Assembly (NCBI RefSeq): GCF_018332655.1
Contig: NZ_BOQL01000049.1
Span: 1 to 64,000, forward strand
Direction of reading: 5' to 3'
DNA from: Actinoplanes auranticolor
GTDB lineage: Bacteria; Actinomycetota; Actinomycetes; Mycobacteriales; Micromonosporaceae
DNA: 64,000 nucleotides
Shown here: one piece after another, positions 47,983 to 56,154 of the stretch
Layout: each line of letters starts with the position of its first letter
How positions within the stretch are numbered: the stretch's first letter is position 1
The notes under the pieces: generated by a model
Database searches by the model: none
Seen by the model: only the letters and a program-made list of their open reading frames with translations
What the model was told of the DNA's origin: nothing
Position numbers and translations under genes: made by a program

Positions 47983-50289
47983 TTACCGCGCCAGCAGCGC
48001 GTGGGCACCCTGTGTGATGGCATCTTCCCCGATCAGGACCTGTTGTGCTGCCGGACCCAGCGGAACGAACGAGTCCGCGGCGGCGATCCGGCGGGCCGCG
48101 CCGACGAATCCGCCGTCCACCAGCGCCGCCAGGATGCCCTCGCCGACGCCGCCCGAGCGCCGCGTCTCGTCGACGATCAGCACCCGTCCCGTGGCCGACG
48201 CCTCTCTGACCAGGTCAGCTGTGGGCAGCGGGGACAACCAGCGGAGATCCACCACCCGCGATCCGTACCCCTGGGCGGCCAGGCGGGCCGCCACCCGCAG
48301 CGACATCGGCAGCCCGTTGCCGAACGTCAGGATGGTCAGATCGTCGGCCGATCCGATCGGGTAGGTCCGGGCGCGCCCGATCGGCGTGTGTGCGTTCGCC
48401 CACTCCTGGGGTCCCGCGTACGGCGCCAGCCACTCGTTGTCGCCCGGTTCGTACAGGTCGCGGGTGTGGTAGAGCGCGATCGGCTCCAGGTAGACGCAGA
48501 CGCTGCCGTCGGCCGCGGCGGCGGCCAGGCAGGCCCGCAGCATCGGTGCGGCGTCCGCGGCCCGGGCCGGCACGGCCAGGACCAGCCCGGGTACGTCGCG
48601 CAGCACGGCCACCGAGTTGTCGTTGTGGAAGTGGCCCCCGAAGCTCTGCTGGTAGGCCAGACCGGCGACCCGGACGACCATCGGGTTGCGGAAGGCGCCC
48701 TTGGAGAAGAAGCCCATCGTGGCCGCCTCGCCGCGCAGCTGGTCCTCGGCGTTGTGCAGGTACGCCAGGTATTGGATCTCGGGGATGGGGAGCAGGCCCT
48801 TGAAGTCGTTGTCTCGGTTCTCCGCCGCGGGCATGCTCAGCCCGGCGCCGAGCCCGAGGCCCAGGATGGAGGTCTCGTCGAGCAGGGTGTCGAAGACCCG
48901 CTCGGCGCCGAAGCGGTCCCGCAGGTTCTTCGTGACGCCGTACACGCCGCCCTTGGCCGCCACGTCCTCGCCGAACAGGACCGCGCCCGGGGTGGCCAGC
49001 AGGGCGTCGGTGAGGGTGGCGTTGATGGTCTGGGCCAGGGTGAGCGGGCCGCCCCGCTCGGGCAGCCGGCCGCCGAAGGTCTGGGAGCGGACGTGCGCGC
49101 CGGGGCCGCCCGCCCGGGTCCCGGCGTCGGCGATCACCCGGGCTGTACGCAGCGGGCGGCGCGGGGCCAGCGGGGCCATGACCTCGGCGGCGCTGGTCAG
49201 CTTGGGCTCGTTGAGCACTTCCTCGGCGACCTTGCGGACCTGCCAGCCCACCTCGTCGTAGCGGGTGAGCAGCTCCTCGACGCCGACGGTGCCGCTCTCC
49301 ACGAGCAGCCGGGCGGTGCCGACCAGCGGGTCGCGTTCCAGGTCGCGGGTGATCTCCTCGGCCGAGCGGTACGCCACCTCGGCGTCGGCACCGGCGTGGC
49401 CCATGAGCCGGACCATCCGCAGGTGCAGCACGGCCGGGCGGCGGTGCTCGCGGACCCAGTCGGCGGCCTCGCGGGCGGCGTCGTAGGTGGCCGCCAGGTC
49501 GCAGCCGTCGGCGGTGAAGTAGTGGATGCCCGGTCGGCTGCGCAGCGTCTCGGCTGTCCAGCCGTCGGGCGACGGGACGCTGATGCCGTACCCGTTGTCC
49601 TCGCAGACCAGCAGCAGCGGCAACCGCTGCCCGGTGTGGTCGTACCAGCCGGCGGTGTTGAAGGCCGCGGTAGCGGTCGCGTGATTGACCGACGCGTCGC
49701 CGAAGGAGGCCACCGCCAGCGCGTCGGCCGGCCACGGGGTCTGCTTGCCGCGGGCGATGCCGAAGGCGAGGCCGACGGCCCGGGGCAGGTGCGAGGCGAT
49801 GGTGGAGGTGGTCGGGATGATCCGCAGGTCGGCGCGGCCGAAGACCTTGTGCCGTCCGCCCGCGATGGGTTCGGTGGCCGCGGCCACCACCCCGCGCAGC
49901 ACGTCGCGGGCCGCCTCGACCAGCGGGTCCTTGCGGGACTCGTCGTCACTGTCGACCTCGGCCTGCAGCGCGCGTGCACAGTAGAACGCGCCGGAGCGGT
50001 AGTGCAGCAGCGCCGGGTCGTCCACCCGCAGCGCGGCGGCCACCGCCGCGTTCCCCTCGTGGCCGGACGAGCCGATCGTGTAGAAACCCTCGTTGAAGCT
50101 GCGCAGCCAGCGCGCGGCCAGGTCGAGGTGGCGGCTGGTGAGCTGGGCGTCGAAGAGCTCCCGGGCCCGGAGTCCGGTCAGGGCCGAGCCGTCGCGGACC
50201 GGTTCGTCGGGTGCCGGCCGCCGGCCGCTCGGCTGCAGGGCCGAGACGGCGTCACGGAAGCGCTCGTCGAGGTTCTGCGGGGTGGTCAC
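47983..50289 (-). CDS. Fused alpha/beta E1 2-oxoacid dehydrogenase
   Basis: A 768-residue TPP enzyme that carries E1-alpha and E1-beta regions in one chain, as in some actinobacterial branched-chain or pyruvate dehydrogenases. The TPP motif is AVASFGDASVNHATATAAFN with PLLLVCEDNGYGIS (GD...DN). The C-terminal half has LFGEDVAAKGGVYGVTKNLR, FHNDNSVAVLRDVPG and LTILTFGNGLPMSLRV, the beta-subunit pattern. No E2 or E3 gene is nearby. The start is uncertain: GTG at 50289 is used, an ATG at 50301 is possible. It faces a GbsR gene and lies 3 kb before aceE. Confidence 0.82.
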   Translation of the reverse strand: MTTPQNLDERFRDAVSALQPSGRRPAPDEPVRDGSALTGLRARELFDAQLTSRHLDLAARWLRSFNEGFYTIGSSGHEGNAAVAAALRVDDPALLHYRSGAFYCARALQAEVDSDDESRKDPLVEAARDVLRGVVAAATEPIAGGRHKVFGRADLRIIPTTSTIASHLPRAVGLAFGIARGKQTPWPADALAVASFGDASVNHATATAAFNTAGWYDHTGQRLPLLLVCEDNGYGISVPSPDGWTAETLRSRPGIHYFTADGCDLAATYDAAREAADWVREHRRPAVLHLRMVRLMGHAGADAEVAYRSAEEITRDLERDPLVGTARLLVESGTVGVEELLTRYDEVGWQVRKVAEEVLNEPKLTSAAEVMAPLAPRRPLRTARVIADAGTRAGGPGAHVRSQTFGGRLPERGGPLTLAQTINATLTDALLATPGAVLFGEDVAAKGGVYGVTKNLRDRFGAERVFDTLLDETSILGLGLGAGLSMPAAENRDNDFKGLLPIPEIQYLAYLHNAEDQLRGEAATMGFFSKGAFRNPMVVRVAGLAYQQSFGGHFHNDNSVAVLRDVPGLVLAVPARAADAAPMLRACLAAAAADGSVCVYLEPIALYHTRDLYEPGDNEWLAPYAGPQEWANAHTPIGRARTYPIGSADDLTILTFGNGLPMSLRVAARLAAQGYGSRVVDLRWLSPLPTADLVREASATGRVLIVDETRRSGGVGEGILAALVDGGFVGAARRIAAADSFVPLGPAAQQVLIGEDAITQGAHALLAR

Positions 50290-50399
50290 GCGACCCAGCA
50301 TTGCCGACCATGGCCACAGCCGCCACCGCCCGTGAGTGCCGTCGGACACTCCGTCGGAAAGTTGGCTTGTCATCGATGGTGATGAGGTCTAACTTCAAA

Positions 50400-50417
50400 G
50401 TTCAGAACGTACTGAAC
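50400..50417. promoter_or_regulatory. GbsR-type operator
   Basis: GTTCAGAACGTACTGAAC is an 18-bp near-perfect palindrome (16 of 18 positions symmetric) at 50400-50417, 23 bases before the GbsR start. It probably binds the regulator. AACTTCAAAGTT upstream is a second dyad. Confidence 0.65.
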
Positions 50418-50440
50418 CTTCTAGATCATGAGGGAGCACG

Positions 50441-50908
50441 ATGGAGCTCAGCGCCCGGCGGCGGTATGCCGAGGAGGCCGGCGTCGTCCTGGCCGGGATG
50501 GGCATGCCCCAGGCGTACGGGAAGCTGCTGGGCTGGTTGCTGATCTGCGACCCGGCCGCGCAGAGCGGTGCCGAGCTGGTCGCCGCCCTCGGGCTCGCCA
50601 AGGGCTCGGTCAGCGCGGGCCTGCGCACGCTGGAGGCGAGCGGGCTGGTGCGGCGGGTGGCCATGCCCGGGCGCCGCGGCTCCTTCTACGAGATGACCCC
50701 GGACGCCATCATGCGCGCCGCCGGCTCCGAGAAGTTCACCCAGTTCCGGCAGCTGATGGACCGCGGCCTCGAGGTGGTGGGCGGCGACCACGCCCCGGGG
50801 GCCGAGCGGCTGCGCACCACCCGCGACTTCTACGCCTTCATCGAGACCGAGATGCCCAAGCTGATCCAGCGGTTCAACGACGAACAGAGAGGACGGAGTG
50901 ATGGCTGA
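50441..50908 (+). CDS. GbsR/MarR-type transcriptional regulator
   Basis: A 155-residue winged-helix regulator: QSGAELVAALGLAKGSVSAG is the helix-turn-helix and RVAMPGRRGSFYEMTPDAIM the wing, followed by a long dimerisation helix. This matches GbsR-type repressors that sit upstream of ABC exporters. The ATG at 50441 follows GAGGGAG. It overlaps the ABC ATPase gene by 8 bases, so it controls the transporter operon. Confidence 0.85.
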   Translation: MELSARRRYAEEAGVVLAGMGMPQAYGKLLGWLLICDPAAQSGAELVAALGLAKGSVSAGLRTLEASGLVRRVAMPGRRGSFYEMTPDAIMRAAGSEKFTQFRQLMDRGLEVVGGDHAPGAERLRTTRDFYAFIETEMPKLIQRFNDEQRGRSDG

Positions 50909-51815
50909 CCTGGCCATCTCCACCCAGGACCTGGTCAAGACCTACGGCCGCGGCACGCGCGGCCTGGCGGGACTCGACCTCGAGGTCAGGACCAATGAGG
51001 TGTACGGCTACCTGGGCCCCAACGGCGCCGGCAAGTCGACCACCATCCGCATCCTGCTGGACCTGATCCGAGCGACCAGCGGCACCGTCCGCGTCCTGGG
51101 CCTGGACCCGCGCGCCGACGGGGTGGCGCTGCGCCGGCGGATCGGCTACCTCGCCGGTGACTTCGTCGTCGACGGCCGCCAGACCTCGCGCCAGCTGCTC
51201 ACGTACCTGGGGAACCTGCGCGGCGGGGTCCCGGCCGCGCGGATCGCCGAGCTCGCCGACCGCCTGGACCTGGATCTGGATCGGCAGATCCGGGGTCTGT
51301 CCAAGGGCAACCGGCAGAAGGCCGGAGTCATCCAGGCCTTCATGCACTCCCCCGAGCTGCTCGTGCTCGACGAGCCGACCAGCGGGCTGGACCCGTTCCT
51401 GCAGCAGGAGTTCGTGCGGCTGGTGCAGGAGGCGCAACGCGAGGGCGCGACGGTCTTCATGTCCTCGCACGTGATGAGCGAGGTGCAGCACACCGCCGAC
51501 CGGGTCGGCATCATCCGCGACGGCCGGCTGGTCGCCGTCGAGAGTGTCGAGTCGCTGCGCGCGCACGCCGTGCGCAGCGTGACGCTGACCTTCGACGGTG
51601 GCTTCGACGCGGCCGACTTCGCGCGGGTGCCGGGCTTCAGCGACCTGACCGTCGCGGGCCCGACCCTGCGCGGGCGGCTCGCCGGGCACACCGACGAGCT
51701 GGTCAAGGCCGCGTCGCGGTACACGGTGCGGGACCTGCTGTGCGAGGAGCCGGACCTCGAGGAGATCTTCTTCCACTACTACGCGCGGCCGGAGGCCGAC
51801 CATGTTCCTGCGTGA
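50901..51815 (+). CDS. ABC transporter ATP-binding protein (drug-export type)
   Basis: A 304-residue ABC ATPase. Walker A is LGPNGAGKSTTIRILLDL, the signature region is IRGLSKGNRQKAGVIQAFM and Walker B is LLVLDEPTSGLDPFLQ, with SSHVMSEVQHTADRVGII as the H-loop region. The C-terminal domain after residue 210 is typical of exporters of the CcmA/Nod factor and DrrA type. It is translated with GbsR and its permease; the substrate is likely a hydrophobic drug or lipid. Confidence 0.92.
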   Translation: MADLAISTQDLVKTYGRGTRGLAGLDLEVRTNEVYGYLGPNGAGKSTTIRILLDLIRATSGTVRVLGLDPRADGVALRRRIGYLAGDFVVDGRQTSRQLLTYLGNLRGGVPAARIAELADRLDLDLDRQIRGLSKGNRQKAGVIQAFMHSPELLVLDEPTSGLDPFLQQEFVRLVQEAQREGATVFMSSHVMSEVQHTADRVGIIRDGRLVAVESVESLRAHAVRSVTLTFDGGFDAADFARVPGFSDLTVAGPTLRGRLAGHTDELVKAASRYTVRDLLCEEPDLEEIFFHYYARPEADHVPA

Positions 51816-52599
51816 CGTCTACCCGAAGGCCCTCTGGGACGCCCGGCGGTCGCTGCCGGGCTGGACCCTGGCGATCGCGGCGGTCGCCCTGATGTACGCG
51901 GCGTTCTGGCCCACGGTGAACTCCCCCGAGATGGCCGACGCGCTCGCGGCGTACCCGGACGGCGTGCTGGCCGCCTTCAACTCGGGCGACCTGGGCACCG
52001 CGCAGGGTTATCTGGGCGGCGCGGTCTACGGGCTGCTGGTGCCGCTGCTGGTGGCGGTCTTCATGATCGCCGCCGGGGCCCGCGCGGTCGCCGGGGACGA
52101 GGAGGCGGGGACCCTCGACCTGGTCCTGGCCCATCCGGTGAGCCGGCGCGGGCTGGCTCTGCAGCGGCTCGGCGCGGCGATGACCGGCATGGCGGTGGTC
52201 GCGGTGGTCCTGTTCGCCCTGCTGGTGGCCCTGCGAGCGCCGTTCGAGCTGGAGACGGTCACGGTCGGTGGCTTTCTGGCGATGAACGTGCAGCTGGCGC
52301 TCTTCGGCGCGATGTTCGGCGCGCTGGCCTTCGCGGTCGGCGCGGCGACCGGCAGCAAGAGCCTGGCGCTGGGCGTGAGCGCGGGCGTCGCGGTGCTGGC
52401 GTACCTGGCGAACAGCGTCTTCCCGCAGGTCGCCGCCCTGGGGTGGACCCGCAACGTCTCGCCGTTCCACTGGTATCTGGGCGGTGAGCCGCTCACCAAC
52501 GGTCTGCAGTGGGGTGGCGTGGCGGCGCTGGCGGGCACGACGGTCGTGCTGGCCGCGGTGGGCGTCCTCCGTTTCGGCCGCCGGGACATCGGCGGGTGA
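51802..52599 (+). CDS. ABC transporter permease
   Basis: A 265-residue membrane protein with about six helices, N-terminal region YPKALWDARRSLPGWTLAI and a central GDEEAGTLDLVLAHPVSRRG, the typical ABC-2 permease loop. The start overlaps the ATPase by 14 bases, so the two are coupled. It pairs with the ATPase as an exporter. Confidence 0.9.
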   Translation: MFLRDVYPKALWDARRSLPGWTLAIAAVALMYAAFWPTVNSPEMADALAAYPDGVLAAFNSGDLGTAQGYLGGAVYGLLVPLLVAVFMIAAGARAVAGDEEAGTLDLVLAHPVSRRGLALQRLGAAMTGMAVVAVVLFALLVALRAPFELETVTVGGFLAMNVQLALFGAMFGALAFAVGAATGSKSLALGVSAGVAVLAYLANSVFPQVAALGWTRNVSPFHWYLGGEPLTNGLQWGGVAALAGTTVVLAAVGVLRFGRRDIGG

Positions 52600-52768
52600 C
52601 AGTGCGGCGAACGGCTGCGCGGGCCGGCGGGTAGGTGCTCAGCTGGGCACATGGCGGTGCTGGGCCGGCTCGCGCAGTGCGGGTTCTGGTATGTGATCGT
52701 GGGTCTCTGCTTCCTCGTACTCGACCTCTATACGTAGCGTCGCAGCCCTGATGGCAGACTTCCCCGCT

Positions 52769-53173
52769 ATGGACACCACGGTGATCACCGTCCGGACCGG
52801 CGACCGGCCGGTCGTCCGGGACATCACGGGCGAGGCCGAGCAGTTCGTCAGCGGCCGCGGCGACGGCCTGCTGCACGTCTTCGTGCCGCACGCCACCGCC
52901 GGGGTGGCGATCATCGAGACCGGAGCCGGCTCCGACGAGGACCTGCTCACCGCCATCGACGAGCTGTTGCCGGCCGAGGACAAATGGCGGCACCGGCACG
53001 GCTCGCACGGGCACGGCCGCGATCACGTCCTGCCCGCCTGGATCCCCCCGTACGCGTCCCTGCCGGTCATCGGCGGGCGCATCCAGCTCGGCACCTGGCA
53101 GTCCATCTGCCTGGTCGACCCGAACGGCGACAACCCGTCGCGCCAGGTGAGGTTCAGCTTTCTCGCAGGTTGA
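52769..53173 (+). CDS. YjbQ (UPF0047) family protein
   Basis: A 134-residue YjbQ-type protein. The active-site-like residues are in GLLHVFVPHATAGVAIIETG, HGRDHVLPAWIPPYASLPVI and QLGTWQSICLVDPNG. E. coli YjbQ rescues thiamine phosphate synthase mutants, but the physiological role is unclear. The ATG at 52769 is chosen as the family start; an ATG at 52751 is possible. It lies 148 bases upstream of aceE, which starts a new transcript. Confidence 0.85.
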   Translation: MDTTVITVRTGDRPVVRDITGEAEQFVSGRGDGLLHVFVPHATAGVAIIETGAGSDEDLLTAIDELLPAEDKWRHRHGSHGHGRDHVLPAWIPPYASLPVIGGRIQLGTWQSICLVDPNGDNPSRQVRFSFLAG

Positions 53174-53321
53174 ATTCAAGTTACTGCTCAGTACGTGTGT
53201 CGAGCGTCGCGTACCCGGACGGTAGGCGTGACGACAGACACCGACAGGGGGCAGGATGGAACCATTCCCGTGCGGTTCACACAATGAGTCGCACGGTCCG
53301 ACACCGACAAGAGGAATGCCT

Positions 53322-56060
53322 GTGGCCACGGAACGCAAGCGCCCGGTGATCAGCGACGGCCTGCCGAGCCAGCTTCCGGACGTCGACCCCGAGGAAACCA
53401 GCGAGTGGGTCGAGTCGCTCGACGGAGTCATCGACGAAGGTGGCGCCAAGCGCGCCCGCTACGTGATGTTGCGCCTGCTGGAACGGGCCCGGGAGCGACA
53501 GGTCGGTGTCCCGCCGCTGACGTCGACGGACTACATCAACACGATCTCGCCCGAGCAGGAGCCCTGGTTCCCCGGTGACGAGTTCGTGGAGCGCCGGATC
53601 CGGGCGTACATCCGCTGGAACGCCGCGATGCTGGTGCACCGCGCGCAGCGGCCGGAGATCGGCGTCGGCGGGCACATCTCGACGTACGCCTCCAGCGCCA
53701 GCCTCTACGAGGTCGGCATGAACCACTTCTTCCGCGGCAAGGACCACCCCGGCGGCGGCGACCACATCTTCTTCCAGGGCCACGCCTCCCCCGGTATGTA
53801 CGCCCGCGCGTACCTGGAGGGCCGGCTCAGCGAGAACGACCTGGACGGCTTCCGCCAGGAGCTCAGCCACCCCGGCGGCGGCCTGCCGTCGTACCCGCAC
53901 CCGCGGCTGATGAACAACTTCTGGGAGTTCCCGACGGTCAGCATGGGCCTCGGCCCGCTGAACGCGATCTACCAGGCCCGCTACAACCGCTACCTGCACA
54001 ACCGCGGCATCAAGGACACCAGCCAGCAGCACGTCTGGGCGTTCCTGGGCGACGGCGAGATGGACGAGGTCGAGTCGCTCGGCGCGATCGGCGTGGCCGC
54101 CCGCGAGGAGCTGGACAACCTCACCTTCGTCATCAACTGCAACCTGCAGCGCCTCGACGGCCCGGTACGCGGCAACGGCAAGATCATCCAGGAGATGGAG
54201 TCGTTCTTCCGGGGTGCCGGCTGGAACGTCATCAAAGTCGTCTGGGGCCGCGAATGGGATTCGCTGCTCGCCGCCGACAGCGACGGCGCCCTGGTCAACC
54301 TCATGAACGTCACGCCGGACGGCGACTACCAGACGTACAAGGGCGAGTCCGGCGCGTACGTGCGGGAGAACTTCTTCGGCCGTGACCCGCGCACCCGCAA
54401 GCTGGTCGAGGGCATGACCGACGACCAGATCTGGAGCCTCAAGCGCGGCGGCCACGACTACAAGAAGCTGTACGCGGCCTACAAGGCGGCCACCGAGCAC
54501 ACCGGCCAGCCGACCGTGATCCTGGCCAAGACCGTCAAGGGCTGGACGCTGGGCTCGCACTTCGAGGCCCGCAACGCCACGCACCAGATGAAGAAGCTGA
54601 CCCTGGACGACCTCAAGCAGTTCCGGGACCGGCTCTACCTCGACATCCCGGACAAGCAGCTGGAGGACAACCCGTACCTTCCGCCGTACTACCACCCCGG
54701 CGAGAAGTCCGACGAGCTGCAGTACATGCTCGATCGCCGCAAGGAGCTGGGTGGCTTCGTGCCGACCCGGCGCACCAAGCACAAGTCGCTGGCGATCCCC
54801 GACTCGAAGACCTTCGGTGACGTCAAGCGCGGCTCGGGCAAGCAGAAGGTCGCCACCACGATGGCCTTCGTCCGGCTGCTCAAGGACCTGATGCGCGACA
54901 AGGAGTTCGGGGCCCGCTGGGTGCCGATCATCCCGGACGAGGCGCGCACCTTCGGCATGGACTCGCTCTTCCCGACCAAGAAGATCTACTCCCCGCACGG
55001 CCAGACCTACACCTCGGTCGACCGCGAGCTCTTCCTGTCGTACAAGGAGTCGACGAGCGGGCAGATCCTGCACGAGGGCATCAACGAGGCCGGTTCGACC
55101 GCCAGCTTCATCGCGGCCGGCACCTCGTACGCCACGCACGACGAGCCGATGATCCCGCTGTACATCTTCTACTCGATGTTCGGCTTCCAGCGCACCGCCG
55201 ACGAGCTGTGGGCGGCGGCGGACCAGATGACCCGCGGCTTCCTGCTGGGCGCGACCGCCGGGCGGACCACGCTCAACGGTGAGGGCCTGCAGCACGAGGA
55301 CGGGCACTCGCTGCTGCTCGCGGCGACCAACCCGGCCGTGGTGGCGTACGACCCGGCGTTCGCGTTCGAGATCGCGCACATCGTCGAGAACGGCCTGCAC
55401 CGGATGTACGGCGAGCACCAGGAGAACGTCTTCTACTACCTGACCATCTACAACGAGCCGATCCTGCAGCCGGTCGAGCCGGCCGAGGTCGACGTCGAGG
55501 GCCTACTCAAGGGCATCTACCGGTACGCGGCGGCGCCCGAGACCACCGGCCCGAAGGCACAGCTGCTCGCCTCCGGCATGGGCATGCAGTGGGCGCTCAA
55601 GGCTCAGAAGCTGCTCGCTCAGGACTGGGGCGTCGGCGCGGACGTGTGGTCGGTGACGTCGTGGACGGAGCTGCGCCGCGACGCCGTCGAGACCGAGGAG
55701 CACAACCTGCTCAACCCCGGTGACGCGCCGCGCAAGCCGTACATCCGGACCAAGCTGGAGGGCACCGAGGGCCCGGCCGTCGCGGTCAGCGACTGGATGC
55801 GGGCCGTGCCCGACCTGATCAGCCGCTGGATCCCGAACGACTACACGTCGCTGGGCACGGACGGCTTCGGCATGAGCGACACCCGGCACGCGCTGCGCCG
55901 CCACTTCCGCGTCGACGCCGAGTCGGTCACCGTGGCCACGCTGCGCCAGCTGGCGCTGCGCGGCAAGGTGCCGGCGCACGTGCCGGCCGAGGCGGCCAAG
56001 AAGTACGCGATCGACGACGTCAACGCCGCCCCGGTGGGCGAGACCGGCGGCGACAGCTAG
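53322..56060 (+). CDS. aceE: Pyruvate dehydrogenase E1, homodimeric type
   Basis: AceE is the thiamine-dependent E1 of the pyruvate dehydrogenase complex; it decarboxylates pyruvate and hands the acetyl group to lipoyl-E2. The 912-residue chain has the homodimeric pattern: IGVGGHISTYASSASLYEVG, HVWAFLGDGEMDEVESLGAI with the TPP Asp, LDNLTFVINCNLQRLDGPVR (Asn pair) and GFLLGATAGRTTLNGEGLQH in the second half. The GTG at 53322 follows GAGGA with 6 bases of spacing; an ATG two codons earlier sits too close to it. It ends with a strong terminator. E2 and E3 genes are elsewhere. Confidence 0.96.
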   Translation: MATERKRPVISDGLPSQLPDVDPEETSEWVESLDGVIDEGGAKRARYVMLRLLERARERQVGVPPLTSTDYINTISPEQEPWFPGDEFVERRIRAYIRWNAAMLVHRAQRPEIGVGGHISTYASSASLYEVGMNHFFRGKDHPGGGDHIFFQGHASPGMYARAYLEGRLSENDLDGFRQELSHPGGGLPSYPHPRLMNNFWEFPTVSMGLGPLNAIYQARYNRYLHNRGIKDTSQQHVWAFLGDGEMDEVESLGAIGVAAREELDNLTFVINCNLQRLDGPVRGNGKIIQEMESFFRGAGWNVIKVVWGREWDSLLAADSDGALVNLMNVTPDGDYQTYKGESGAYVRENFFGRDPRTRKLVEGMTDDQIWSLKRGGHDYKKLYAAYKAATEHTGQPTVILAKTVKGWTLGSHFEARNATHQMKKLTLDDLKQFRDRLYLDIPDKQLEDNPYLPPYYHPGEKSDELQYMLDRRKELGGFVPTRRTKHKSLAIPDSKTFGDVKRGSGKQKVATTMAFVRLLKDLMRDKEFGARWVPIIPDEARTFGMDSLFPTKKIYSPHGQTYTSVDRELFLSYKESTSGQILHEGINEAGSTASFIAAGTSYATHDEPMIPLYIFYSMFGFQRTADELWAAADQMTRGFLLGATAGRTTLNGEGLQHEDGHSLLLAATNPAVVAYDPAFAFEIAHIVENGLHRMYGEHQENVFYYLTIYNEPILQPVEPAEVDVEGLLKGIYRYAAAPETTGPKAQLLASGMGMQWALKAQKLLAQDWGVGADVWSVTSWTELRRDAVETEEHNLLNPGDAPRKPYIRTKLEGTEGPAVAVSDWMRAVPDLISRWIPNDYTSLGTDGFGMSDTRHALRRHFRVDAESVTVATLRQLALRGKVPAHVPAEAAKKYAIDDVNAAPVGETGGDS

Positions 56061-56077
56061 GCGATCGGACGACGGAG

Positions 56078-56106
56078 AAAGGGGAGCCCCACGGGCTCCC
56101 CTTTTT
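56078..56106 (+). terminator. Intrinsic terminator of aceE
   Basis: A perfect stem AAAGGGGAGCCC / GGGCTCCCCTTT with a 3-base loop, followed by more T bases (to 56106). It is the clearest rho-independent terminator in the window. Confidence 0.95.
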
Positions 56107-56154
56107 CTGCGCCAAGATCCTCAGATATGTCCGGATCGGGCCGAAGGGCCGGAC

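Noticed and set aside
47941..50382. 813-codon plus-strand frame opposite the E1 dehydrogenase
   Set aside because: Arg/Gly/Val-rich shadow; the minus strand carries a complete TPP enzyme.
53277..55418. 713-codon minus-strand frame over aceE
   Set aside because: Shadow frame of a certain housekeeping gene.
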